64,000 bases of DNA from assembly GCA_030374805.1 (NCBI GenBank), contig JARGSG010000136.1:40747-104746 (forward strand), given 5' to 3'. Both the position numbers and the translations under genes were made by a program. The notes below the pieces were generated by a model that worked only from the letters and a program-made list of their open reading frames with translations, searched no databases and was not told the DNA's origin. The stretch is from Gracilaria gracilis (Eukaryota > Rhodophyta > Florideophyceae > Gracilariales > Gracilariaceae). Below, piece after piece: positions 55,396-64,000 of the stretch (position 1 is the stretch's first letter; each line of letters begins with the position of its first letter).

Positions 55396-57780
55396 ATGGG
55401 TAGCCCTGGTACCAGCGTGCGGGCTCGCACCCGTAGCGGTACACGGCGATTGTCGGTTCCCCATATTGGTCAATCGGACGCGGTAACCTCAAGGGACGGC
55501 GCGCCATCGGCGACCAATGCCGATACCTTAATGGTTGAACCAGCATGGGGCCCCGAACGGGTGGAGGTTTTGAGCATCAGCTCTAGTGACTCACCCATTG
55601 TGGATAAAAAGCCGATTCGCTTCACCCCTGCGGTCGAATGCTCGCCCTCTCAACCACTCCCTCACGGTACTCATCACACCATGTCGGGTGCCGGTCCTTC
55701 GCGCGGCCGCGGAAGCGGCATTGCCAAGTCTGGTTCTCGGGGTGCTGCTTTGTACCATTCCCGCATCCAAACTGGTTTTCGGAGCCAGCCGGTTCCGTCT
55801 TCCTCAAATCAACCTCAAGGGATTCACGAAGGGATCCGGGACCCGTATGGTCCGGAGCCCGAGATTCCTCGTGGTATTTTCTACTATGGTTTGGAGACGT
55901 TCACCACGGCCGACTGGAACGTTTCCCAACATGGTACCTTCGGGGTCGATCCAAGAATGGTGTCGCAAGCGACGCTGTACCGTCGGAACTGGCCAGTGGC
56001 GCCAGGGAACACATCGCTTCCCGGCGTCTTGCGCCGTCCGACTTTGAATACCTACTTGGGTTTGTTTCGTTGGGATTGCGAGCGTCTCCGCTCCGTCCCC
56101 CAAACGCTCCACCGTCAGGATAAGGAATCTCAACCTCGTCAGGGTCGCGTGGAGTGCTATGACAGCCGCCAGCGACACACACCAATGAGGTATTTCATCC
56201 CCCCGCTTTATCCCAGCGATCTGCCGTATGTTCGTATTGAACCGGAGCTCCATTATTACCGACGTCTGGTTGTGAAGATCTGTCAGTACGACTCCCTTCC
56301 GCAGCAGTACCTTCCGGCTTCTCCACATTTGGTTTGCTTCGATAGGCCTTACAATACCATCCATTGGGCTAACCGTCGTAGGTGGGGGGTGGATGCTGCC
56401 ACCGAGGCTCGCATTCGCACCCGGTCCAGCTTCAACCGCGTCATGCATGGGTTCCATAATGTGGAGTTCTTCTCACAACCTAATAAGGGAAGAACCTCTT
56501 GGTATGTGGCCCGACCTGAATGGTGGAATGCCTATGAGGTACCGATGTCGCTTAGCGTCCCAACCCCACCGGTATTGGCTTACTTCGGGAGCTAAATCAC
56601 CCGTAACCACGATCGGTATTACCTCATTTGGTCGATTGCCCTCGCGGAATGGGCCGTATTGGTGGCCATCTTGACTCTTCAGGCTGCCCGTGACGGTATT
56701 GACTGGGATTGTCGTTCTCGAGAAGCCGAGATTTACTGTGACGGTGTGCAACCTCCTGGTCGTATGTTCTTCATTCCCCCGAGGGTCATTCACGACATTC
56801 GCCTATTTGGACTCGGAACCATTGTGGCAGGTACGGACTACTCCATTGAGCAGCTGGAATCGTTGCTTACCCAAGTGGAGAGCTTCCCGTGGGGAGCCAA
56901 GCAGGGGTGGGAGGTTTTCGATCCGGTGTCCTGGAAGGTTGTATCCCGCGCGGAGCAGCGCTATCCTGGGGCTCCGACCGATCAGGGACCTCCAGGGAGT
57001 CCCGAGCCATTCCCAACCGTCGTGGAATCGCCAGCAGCTACCGCTGTGGTCACTTCAGCGCCTACTCCCGCTCCGGAGGGACGCAATACGCCTGCCCATA
57101 CTGGTGTGACTCCTCTTCTCCCTAGTACCACAAGGGTTGATGGGCCTCCGCGGGCTATCCTCGGGGGTGTCATGGCTGCGGCTGCGGCGCCTGTCCCCTC
57201 TCAGGTGGACTCCCAGGCCATTTCAGGTTTAATGGCCCGGGTCCGCCAAGCCTGTGTGGTGAACTTCCAGCGGGCGGGTCCTACCTCTGTGGTCGAGGCT
57301 CTTACCCTTCTGGAAAGCATCCTGCCTCGTCATGCACAGTACATGCGATCCTTTTCCCAAATTGGTGAGTTCCGGAACCGGTTCCAGGTCGAGCTCTACC
57401 AGATGGCTACCAACCAGGTGGCAGGCCTAGCGACGGCCATGGGCCCGACGCCTACAAACCCTTTGGAGAATCCCCTATTTGGTGCTAGCCTGAACCCCGG
57501 CCTTCTAGCCGCTCCGCAGGCTCCTCTCCACATCGGATCGTCGGCACCTCCGTCGGTTGCGCAGGCGAGCGCGCCACCTCCGATGGGTGCCGACGTGATG
57601 CCAGGCGTCAGAGTGCCTACTAGCACCCCCGTGGGTCATGGTAGCGCGCCTAGCCAGGCTCCAGGCCAGGCCCATGTCTTCCAGCCTTGGCCGGGAGCCC
57701 ATCAGAACACCACTCCGGGTCGGGGATCCTCAGCTGGAGGCTCCTCGGGGCCTCAATTTGCCACTCACCCATCAGGTTGA
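55396..57780 (+). pseudogene. antisense ORF of the gypsy element, one in-frame TAA
   Basis: A frame opposite to gag-pol, open from 54898 but with its first well-placed ATG at 55396 (CACATGG). It runs to a TAA at 56593-56595 and continues in the same frame, without any other stop, to 57780; in all 795 codons. The first part holds Ser/Pro-rich sequence and then a more ordered, Tyr/Arg-rich region (PEIPRGIFYYGLETF, LHYYRRLVVKICQYDSLP, NRVMHGFHNVEFF). Just after the TAA comes a hydrophobic segment (SIALAEWAVLVAILTL), then a Pro/Ala/Ser-rich stretch with one helical island (SLLESILPRH-like) to the end. No known family. Possibly an accessory protein of the element, or an acquired gene. Confidence 0.6.
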
Positions 57781-58693
57781 TTGTCGTGTCCACTTCTGCA
57801 TCCCTGTTGGTATTGCTCTTTCAGTAAAGTTAAAAGTTATGTGTTTCCATGTTAGGTTCCAATTTCCATCGAGGGGCATTGCGAGGCGGAAACGCGAAAA
57901 TAACTCCCCTCCCCCTTCCTTAGACCAGCGTACCACGGTGGGTGAGGCGTAGTTCTTTGTAGGTAAATTGGTTCCATCTGGAGCTACATTTGCGTGCGCG
58001 TAGTATGGATTCACCATGATGGTACGCCGCTTCGCCTCCGCGCGGGGCAGCGAGCGGTTTCGCCTTCCCATGATGTGAGGTGACGTGCCACGCGCTTGCG
58101 CGCGGTGGCCAGCGATGTACCTGGATTGGTCTGCATGGCCTCTCACCATGCATGGGCGCACGTGCGGTGTTTCACCCTGGAGGTTACTTGCAAGGCGAAT
58201 CAAAATATTTGACCGGAAAATTACCCCTCCATATGGTAGTGAAAACGCAGAAAACCCTTTTGGTCTGTATCTCGAGAACCAAGGGGTTTCAGAGGCTGGG
58301 AATGGCCGATTCGGGAGCTCGACACGGTCAAAATACTTAGATTTTTTGACCATGCCGTTGCTCGCTCCCTACACACAATAGTGTAAACCGAATCGGTTAC
58401 TCCGCACGGCGCGCCACGAGAAGCGCGCGTATGCCTCGTCAAATAAAACGATACAATTTTTTGAATGTTTCCACCGTGCGGGTTCGCGCGCGTGCCGCGC
58501 ACGTGCATGGCGCGTGTGCAACGGCGCGCGTACAACGGTGCGTCCGTCTTTAGCGCTACCGCTCCTTGGACGTACCCTCATAGAATGCTTCCTTCTGGTG
58601 TTACCTTCCCGGTGAGCGTCCGAACCGACTTTGGTACTCCTCATTACAATGTGCTTTTCCCCCTTCCTTAGGGGACTGCATTACCTCTAAGGT
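57781..58693. other. element-internal non-coding region
   Basis: Lies between the 3' ends of the antisense frame and pol, which face each other. It includes CG-rich palindrome-like sequence near 58485-58540. No gene recognised; it probably holds polyadenylation signals for the antisense transcript. Confidence 0.5.
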
Positions 58694-61600
58694 TTACCCA
58701 TCATTCGGCATGTCCTCTCCTTTGCGGTTCCAGTAGCTTACCCTGAAATGGTGTGGTATGGCTGTGGGCGGCTCAGCAGTGTCACCATCGGCGCCCCAGC
58801 CATACCAACGTACGGTGTACTTTAGACCATCTGGGGTACGGCGGTGACCTACAAGGCGTTCCACTGGGAACTCATTAGAGACCTGGGCTGGTATCGTTTC
58901 ACCACTTTGGTTTAGATGAGCATCGGTACCACTAGGGGTAGGTGTTTCCTCTGAAGGAGCAACCGTAATCCCCGCAGGTGGTACGTAGTCTGGGTCGTCA
59001 CCCTGTGCGTCATCATTAACCTCGATGGGTGTCCCGTCTTCCCGGGGCTGAGTCCTCAGGGCAACCGCTTGTGGGTCACGCGCTGATTCTCCGCGTTCCT
59101 TCCTGGACTGAACCGTCTGAGGTGCAACCGTGATTCGGTCAATAGAGATCGTATTCTCTACACCATCTTGGTTCACCGTCACCGTGTGGTCGGTTGCTCG
59201 AACTACCTTGAAAGGTCCCGATGATTTCGGAAGAAGCTTGGAATTGATATCTCTATCAATAGCTTCATCATCGGCCTCATCACCCGGTCGTGGCTTAGCT
59301 CCTTTCGGAGGGTGGTCAATAAAGACATATTGACCCGGCGTGGCAGTTACCACTTGGGTCACCTTTCGGTCGTAGTCCTCCTTGTACCGCTTCTGGGATG
59401 CTGTGAGCTTGCTCTCAGCATACTTGAGAGCACGTCTCAACCTCAAAAGGGTATTCCGTTTGACCTGTGACGGTGTGAGCGCTCCGGCGGCTTCTTGTCC
59501 TAGTGGGTCCCCTTCAACAACAATACCTGGTGGGTGTCTTGACAGTATTAGATCGAACGGCGTAGTTTGCGTCGCTCGATGAACCTGAAGGTTATATGCA
59601 TATGTCAAGGGCTGCACGAGCTCGTCCCAACCAGTTTGGTGTTCTTCCGTATAATGTCGCAGCCTAGATACCAGTGTTCGGTTAAAGCGCTCCACTTGCC
59701 CATTCGTTTGCGGATGGTAGGCAGTAGTGAAGTAGTGCTTAATACCCAAGAGGTTACAAACAGCTTCAAAGAACTTCGAAGCTAAGTTCGAACCATTGTC
59801 GGTAAGTAGATAAAGCGGTGCACCATACGGGTAGATCCAATTGTTCAAGAACGCCACCGCGAGGGTCGTCGATTTCGTGTCCTTCAAGGGTATCGCTCGC
59901 GTGAGCTTCGAGAACCTGTCGGTGATTACGATGATGTACTGATATCCCCTTGTGGTTTTTGGTAATGGACCCAGAAGGTCTATTGCGACGAACTCGAGAG
60001 GACCCGCTGCAGGGAATAACTTCAAGTATTTCCTGTGCTTCCGGAGACCTCCACGGGTACGTACGCAAGATTCACATTGACCTACAAAGGTATATATATC
60101 ATTAGCCATATGAGGCCAGTAGTACCCTTGCCTCAAGGTGTAGTACATTCTCGTACCTCCAGGGTGTCCTGATAGCCTTGGGTAGTGGGCTAGGTACAGC
60201 ACCCGAGGGCGCAGCACCTTGGGCACTACCTTCTGAAGGGAACCATCAATAGGAGCTCGCCTCACCAGGAAACCATTTCGGTCGACGTCAAAGTTCGAGT
60301 CTTTCATACCTACTTGGTCCATGAGAGAGCGGCAATAAACATCGTTTGCTTGCTCTCTCAGAAATTCCTCGCGGGTAATTGGCATGACGTCTGTTTCCTC
60401 GAGGGCGAGTATTTCCCGAGCGATGGCATCACTAAACCACGTATCCTCTTCGGGTAGAATCCAGTAACCTTCTAAGGTATCACCATCAGGGTTGGTAGAG
60501 ATGGTAAAGCATGGGATATCATCCTCTACCGGCTCGGTGTCCAAACCATCTGTGGTAATGCGAGACATCGCGTCTGCGACATTGTGCTTGATACCTGGAC
60601 GGTACTGTACGTCATACTCGAACTCTGAGAGTCGTAACCGCCATCGGGCAAGTCTGCCTGACGCGTCGGCCAGACCCAGTATCCACCGTAGGGCATCATG
60701 GTCGGTTCGAAGCGTGAACCTTTCACCATATAGGTAGGGACGGAGCATCAACATGCTCCAGACTACTGCCAGACATTCCTTTTCGGTTGTTGTGTAGTTC
60801 TTTTCTGCAGCGTGCAAAGCACGGCTCCAGTACCCTATAGGTAGTTTGTCGCCGTTTTCTTGCTCCTGCATAAGACAACAACCAATTTGGGCGTCCGAAG
60901 CGTCAGTATCCAACGTGTATCGTAAACCAGCTTTGGGTAATGCCAAGATGGGAGGTGTCAAGAGCGCATGTTTCAGCGCTTCGAACGCATCCATTTCCTC
61001 TTTGGTAAGACATTCAAACCTTGTAGGTTGACCTTTTAGCAGCTTCATGTTGAGGGGAGCCGCTATCTTGGCAAATCCCTTGATAAACCGGCGGTACACA
61101 TTGCACAAACCTATAAAGGATCGGATTTCCGTCTGGGACGTGGGTGGCTTCGCCTCCTGCACGGCCCGGATATTCCGCGGCGTCACTTCTAACCTCCCAG
61201 GGCTGATGATATGACCAAGGTATTCTACCTCTTTGGTGAAGAATTCGCACTTGCGGAGCTTCAACGTTACTCCAGATTCCCTCAAAAGGTTCAAAACTTC
61301 CCTAACATGGTGGAAATGTTCCTCTACCGTTCTGGAATATATGATTACATCGTCGATGTATACCAGAGCGGTTCTCCACTTCACCTTCGAAAGGATTATA
61401 TCTAACGCCCTCTGAAAGGTAGCCGGGGCATTTCGCAACCCAAAGGGCATACGCGTAAAGCGGAATAACCCAGCGTGGCAAGTAAACGTAGTTTTGTCCT
61501 TGTCTTCTTCCCTGATAGGTACCTGCCAATAACCACAATTGGCATCGAGCGTAGTAAAGATCTTGGCGTTGCCCAACGAATCTATACACTCGTCCATTCT

Positions 61601-62611
61601 AGGTATTGGGTACGAATCCCTAATGGTCATACTATTCAGTCTTCTGTAGTCCACACAGAACCGCATACGGGTATCATTCTTCTTTGTGACGAGAACCACA
61701 GGGCTGGCCCAGTCCGCATTTGCTGGTTCTATGACACCTTCACGGAGCATTCTCTCGACCTCATTGAGCTCAACCTCCCGGGCTTTTGGACCTGCACGGT
61801 AAGGCTGCTGGTAAATGGGTTTCCAGCCAGGCATCATATCAATACGGTGCTCTGTAGCCTCAATTTGGCCCAACCGGCCCGACCACATGGGTTCAAATTC
61901 TTCTAAGAGACTGAGGATCCGGTCTCGGAGAGCCTGGTTCTCCGCACCGATCTGGACTTCCTCTCTCCAATTCCGCACTGGGTCTAGTTCCATAGTCTTT
62001 TCCTGATCCCTAACCTTTAAGGTATTGGCGATCTTCTGTTCCATTTTGGTATTTGTCGATAACGGGGGCGCATATGCAGGGTATGGCGCATCCGTTCCTC
62101 CCCCTTCCTTAGAGGTGGCGACCTCGCCCAACACATTAGGTGAGACCGTGAAAACCCTTTGTGGCGCCGGCAATGCGATTCCAATAGTGGTATTCTTGGG
62201 TAACTTAACAATGTGATTGCTAAAGTTACTCAGGTACACCTTGAAGGATTGGTTAGGGATGTTATCGATAATCCCGTTTGCCATCAAGGCGAGATGTCTT
62301 TCTGCCAACCTAGGATGGTTCTGTAACATTACCAATCCTGGAACTGCGCATGAGACATTCACTACCATTTGGGTCATAGCCGGAATTGAAACCAATTTGG
62401 TGAGCCGTATCTTGTTTGAAACCGTTTCGGTGGGTATATTGAACCTCGGCTTCTTACGCCAACCACCTTTGGTCTGCGTATTACCCAGTATAGCAATACG
62501 ACCACCTTCACGGAGAGCGACCGTTCGGGACCCTGGCAAAATTGCCTTGACATGTTTGTCAATAAAAGTTGGTCCCAAGGATACAGTCTGTCGCCAGACG
62601 ATCCACCACAA
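58694..62611 (-). CDS. pol: gypsy Pol: reverse transcriptase, RNase H, integrase, chromodomain
   Basis: 1305 codons open; expressed in nature as part of a Gag-Pol fusion, so the first codons are not a real start. RT: LVTKKNDTRMRFCVDYRRLN (308-327), LDANCGY (355) and YIDDVIIY (418-425). RNase H: DTDASDAQIG (568-577), TTEKE, TDHDAL. Integrase: zinc ligands H809, H816, C846, C849, then D878, D938 and E974 with 35 residues between the last two; HPQTNGQVERFNR. GPY/F-like module near SGPFKVVRA (1131). Chromodomain-like end from about 1248 (FPVERLVGHRR ... YTVRWYGWG). All catalytic residues are present and the frame has no breaks. Chromodomains steer integration toward heterochromatin, which fits the nested insertion here. 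Confidence 0.95.
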   Translation of the reverse strand: MWWIVWRQTVSLGPTFIDKHVKAILPGSRTVALREGGRIAILGNTQTKGGWRKKPRFNIPTETVSNKIRLTKLVSIPAMTQMVVNVSCAVPGLVMLQNHPRLAERHLALMANGIIDNIPNQSFKVYLSNFSNHIVKLPKNTTIGIALPAPQRVFTVSPNVLGEVATSKEGGGTDAPYPAYAPPLSTNTKMEQKIANTLKVRDQEKTMELDPVRNWREEVQIGAENQALRDRILSLLEEFEPMWSGRLGQIEATEHRIDMMPGWKPIYQQPYRAGPKAREVELNEVERMLREGVIEPANADWASPVVLVTKKNDTRMRFCVDYRRLNSMTIRDSYPIPRMDECIDSLGNAKIFTTLDANCGYWQVPIREEDKDKTTFTCHAGLFRFTRMPFGLRNAPATFQRALDIILSKVKWRTALVYIDDVIIYSRTVEEHFHHVREVLNLLRESGVTLKLRKCEFFTKEVEYLGHIISPGRLEVTPRNIRAVQEAKPPTSQTEIRSFIGLCNVYRRFIKGFAKIAAPLNMKLLKGQPTRFECLTKEEMDAFEALKHALLTPPILALPKAGLRYTLDTDASDAQIGCCLMQEQENGDKLPIGYWSRALHAAEKNYTTTEKECLAVVWSMLMLRPYLYGERFTLRTDHDALRWILGLADASGRLARWRLRLSEFEYDVQYRPGIKHNVADAMSRITTDGLDTEPVEDDIPCFTISTNPDGDTLEGYWILPEEDTWFSDAIAREILALEETDVMPITREEFLREQANDVYCRSLMDQVGMKDSNFDVDRNGFLVRRAPIDGSLQKVVPKVLRPRVLYLAHYPRLSGHPGGTRMYYTLRQGYYWPHMANDIYTFVGQCESCVRTRGGLRKHRKYLKLFPAAGPLEFVAIDLLGPLPKTTRGYQYIIVITDRFSKLTRAIPLKDTKSTTLAVAFLNNWIYPYGAPLYLLTDNGSNLASKFFEAVCNLLGIKHYFTTAYHPQTNGQVERFNRTLVSRLRHYTEEHQTGWDELVQPLTYAYNLQVHRATQTTPFDLILSRHPPGIVVEGDPLGQEAAGALTPSQVKRNTLLRLRRALKYAESKLTASQKRYKEDYDRKVTQVVTATPGQYVFIDHPPKGAKPRPGDEADDEAIDRDINSKLLPKSSGPFKVVRATDHTVTVNQDGVENTISIDRITVAPQTVQSRKERGESARDPQAVALRTQPREDGTPIEVNDDAQGDDPDYVPPAGITVAPSEETPTPSGTDAHLNQSGETIPAQVSNEFPVERLVGHRRTPDGLKYTVRWYGWGADGDTAEPPTAIPHHFRVSYWNRKGEDMPNDG

Positions 62612-62951
62612 AGAAATTGAGCTTCACCTTCAAGGTTCCAAGTTGTACCACAGTGGTTAACATTCCTCTAAGGTGCAGTGGGCGCTCGTTAGCGTCCACC
62701 AGCGGGTTGATAGTCGGGGCAGGCCGAATGTTTTTCAAAGCCGAATCGGGTACGACGCGAGCGTTTAGAACATTCGGACCGGCGCCGGTATCAAGTACAC
62801 ACTCAACGGAAACCTGTATGTAATTGAGAAAGCTTATTGAAGCATTGAATTTATAGTTATTGTACTTCATCAGAAAAACCACAGGGGGTATATCTGATTC
62901 TTCTTTTTCCTCCTTTAAGGTTTCCCGTTCCGGTATCGACGGGCCTGCCAA
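62559..62951 (-). CDS. gypsy aspartic protease region
   Basis: About 130 codons in a frame of its own, -1 relative to gag and with pol in +1 relative to it. Contains the VLDTGAGPNVL active site (D-T-G) and the C-terminal DCILGTNF motif, which falls exactly where the frame must pass into pol (TGA four codons later). Upstream it overlaps the gag end. The protease would cut the polyprotein in the particle. Either programmed shifts or a pair of compensating indels explain the frames. Confidence 0.88.
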   Translation of the reverse strand: MAGPSIPERETLKEEKEESDIPPVVFLMKYNNYKFNASISFLNYIQVSVECVLDTGAGPNVLNARVVPDSALKNIRPAPTINPLVDANERPLHLRGMLTTVVQLGTLKVKLNFFVVDRLATDCILGTNFY

Positions 62952-62971
62952 TTCACGGTTAGGGGTGGTCC

Positions 62972-64000
62972 CTATGCTAACCGTTCGGTGTTTTCCTGCT
63001 CCTCCTGAGCGGGACTGTCCTTCTCCAAGATTGGTGTTTCCTCGACGAGATGAACCTGAGATGGTGATGGTTGAGCTTGTACCCTCTTTCCAGATCCATA
63101 TAGGTTACGGTGGTTTTGCTGCCTGGCACTGATCAGATGTTCGCGCACCCCTGGGGGTATTTTGTCACATCTGTTCGCCAGATGGTCTGGCGACAAACAG
63201 AGCCAGCAAACCAATCCACCTGTCTGGGGATCACGCATTGCCATAGAGGTAGGTCGGGTAACCGGATTGGTTGGTGCTGTAGCATATGAAGATGCTTGCG
63301 AACCACCCGTTGAGGTTTGTTGAGTGCTCGCCGCACTTGGTGGCGACCTCACCGAAGCTGGTGGTACTGTCGACCACCAATTACCACTGGAGGTGGCTCG
63401 TGACTGAGCCTGCGGCGCAGTCACGAGATGAACTGCCATTCCTGTTGGTACGCGAATGAGCGAATCTCCCTCTGAGGTAGTGCTTTCTTCTAGCTCCAAT
63501 ACTGACCGTTTCGGTTTATCCTTTGAGGTATGGGACGCCGCCGACGGCTTCTTTCCGTGACGGAGAGTGTCGCCTAGTCCCTGGGCATAACGGGCAAGCC
63601 CATTATAGTCCACTTTACGGTTGTTCGCCAGGTAATTGCGTACCTGCGAACGGATCGCTTTGTCGACATTGTCGGCAAAGAGCGACTTCAACCTACTAGT
63701 GGTAAAGACATTACCGCATCGGGTGGCCAGATTCCAAAGGCCTAACGAGAATTCCATTTCGGTTTGGCTGGAGCGTTGGCGATATGCCTGCACCTCAGCG
63801 TAACCTTCCTGGATAACCTCATCGGTAGCGTAAGTTTCCAACATGAAATTAACCACTTCTGGGTACTCTCTAACATCTCTGTCCCCTCTTCATCAACCGC
63901 CAGGGTATTTCCACGGAGCCTGCCTTGCAGCAAGTGGTAAGCTTGACCTTTAAGGTAAAACTGGAAAAACCACATGGCAGCACCTTCGGAAAAACCATTT
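62972..64000 (-). pseudogene. gag: gypsy Gag with CCHC zinc knuckle, frame-shifted
   Basis: The capsid part begins beyond the window end (FQFYLKGQAYHLLQGRLRG at about 63900-63975). A base missing near 63866, compared with the left copy at about 287, throws it out of frame; the continuing frame (63856-62972) goes through LETYATDEVIQEGYAEVQ, SLGLWNLATRCGN, a Ser/Thr-rich linker and the zinc knuckle CWLCLSPDHLANRC (CX2CX4HX4C), to a stop at 62972. In an intact copy this protein packages the genomic RNA. Confidence 0.85.

Larger units (their letters stand above)
54313..64000 (-). mobile_element. Ty3/gypsy chromovirus-like retrotransposon, right copy, with antisense ORF
   Basis: Element order on the minus strand: gag (cut by the window end), protease, RT-RNase H-integrase-chromodomain, a 3.9-kb region whose main frame lies on the other strand, polypurine tract and 3' LTR. 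It is inserted in the DIRS-like element at 54312/54313. Gag carries a frameshift, so this copy is probably not autonomous, but its pol frame is intact and its LTR is nearly the same as that of the left copy, so it inserted recently. Confidence 0.92.

Overview
The window reads as nuclear DNA of a photosynthetic red alga, most likely a carrageenophyte florideophyte of the Chondrus type. The reasons are: a plastid-type RelA/SpoT homologue with an N-terminal transit-like extension; a eukaryotic mRNA 3'-processing factor (CFIm25/NUDT21) with one short GT-AG intron; a nuclear tRNA-Val without encoded CCA; TATA-box promoters; mostly intronless genes; and two near-identical copies of a secreted heparinase II/III-like protein that I take to be a galactose-2,6-sulfurylase of carrageenan synthesis. 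The species is inferred, not shown.

Layout. 1-2218 is the 5' part (minus strand) of a Ty3/gypsy element: gag, primer-binding site and LTR. 3.6-13.7 kb is a GC-rich gene island: plastid RSH (+), CFIm25 (-, spliced), a proline-rich single-pass membrane protein (-), a frame-broken GT61-like glycosyltransferase (-) and an ABHD4/5-like hydrolase (+). 15.4-18.7 kb holds a gene of unknown function and its decayed tandem paralogue. 21.7-29.2 kb holds a previously unrecognised-looking family of small secreted cysteine-rich proteins: two intact genes and two relics, with TATA boxes at a constant distance, interspersed with a tRNA-Val and a small hypothetical gene. Two hairpins, one a perfect 29-bp-arm palindrome, follow.

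29.7-49.5 kb is a tandem segmental duplication of about 8-8.6 kb. Each copy ends in the large sulfurylase-like gene with a 42-bp coding minisatellite (6 versus 3 units) and a Trp/Arg-rich tail. The spacer between copies contains a decayed integrase-chromodomain relic that abuts the second copy exactly. 49.5-54.3 kb is a nest of dead transposons: a DDE transposase pseudogene between two 168-bp direct repeats, and a DIRS/Ngaro-like tyrosine-recombinase retroelement that was itself cut by a second copy of the gypsy element.

54.3-64.0 kb is that second gypsy element (minus strand: gag, protease, RT-RNase H-integrase-chromodomain), near-identical to the left one. Between pol and its 3' LTR it carries a 2.4-kb reading frame on the opposite strand, interrupted by a single in-frame TAA. 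Both window ends therefore lie inside copies of one young retrotransposon family, and the genes sit in islands between transposon-rich stretches.
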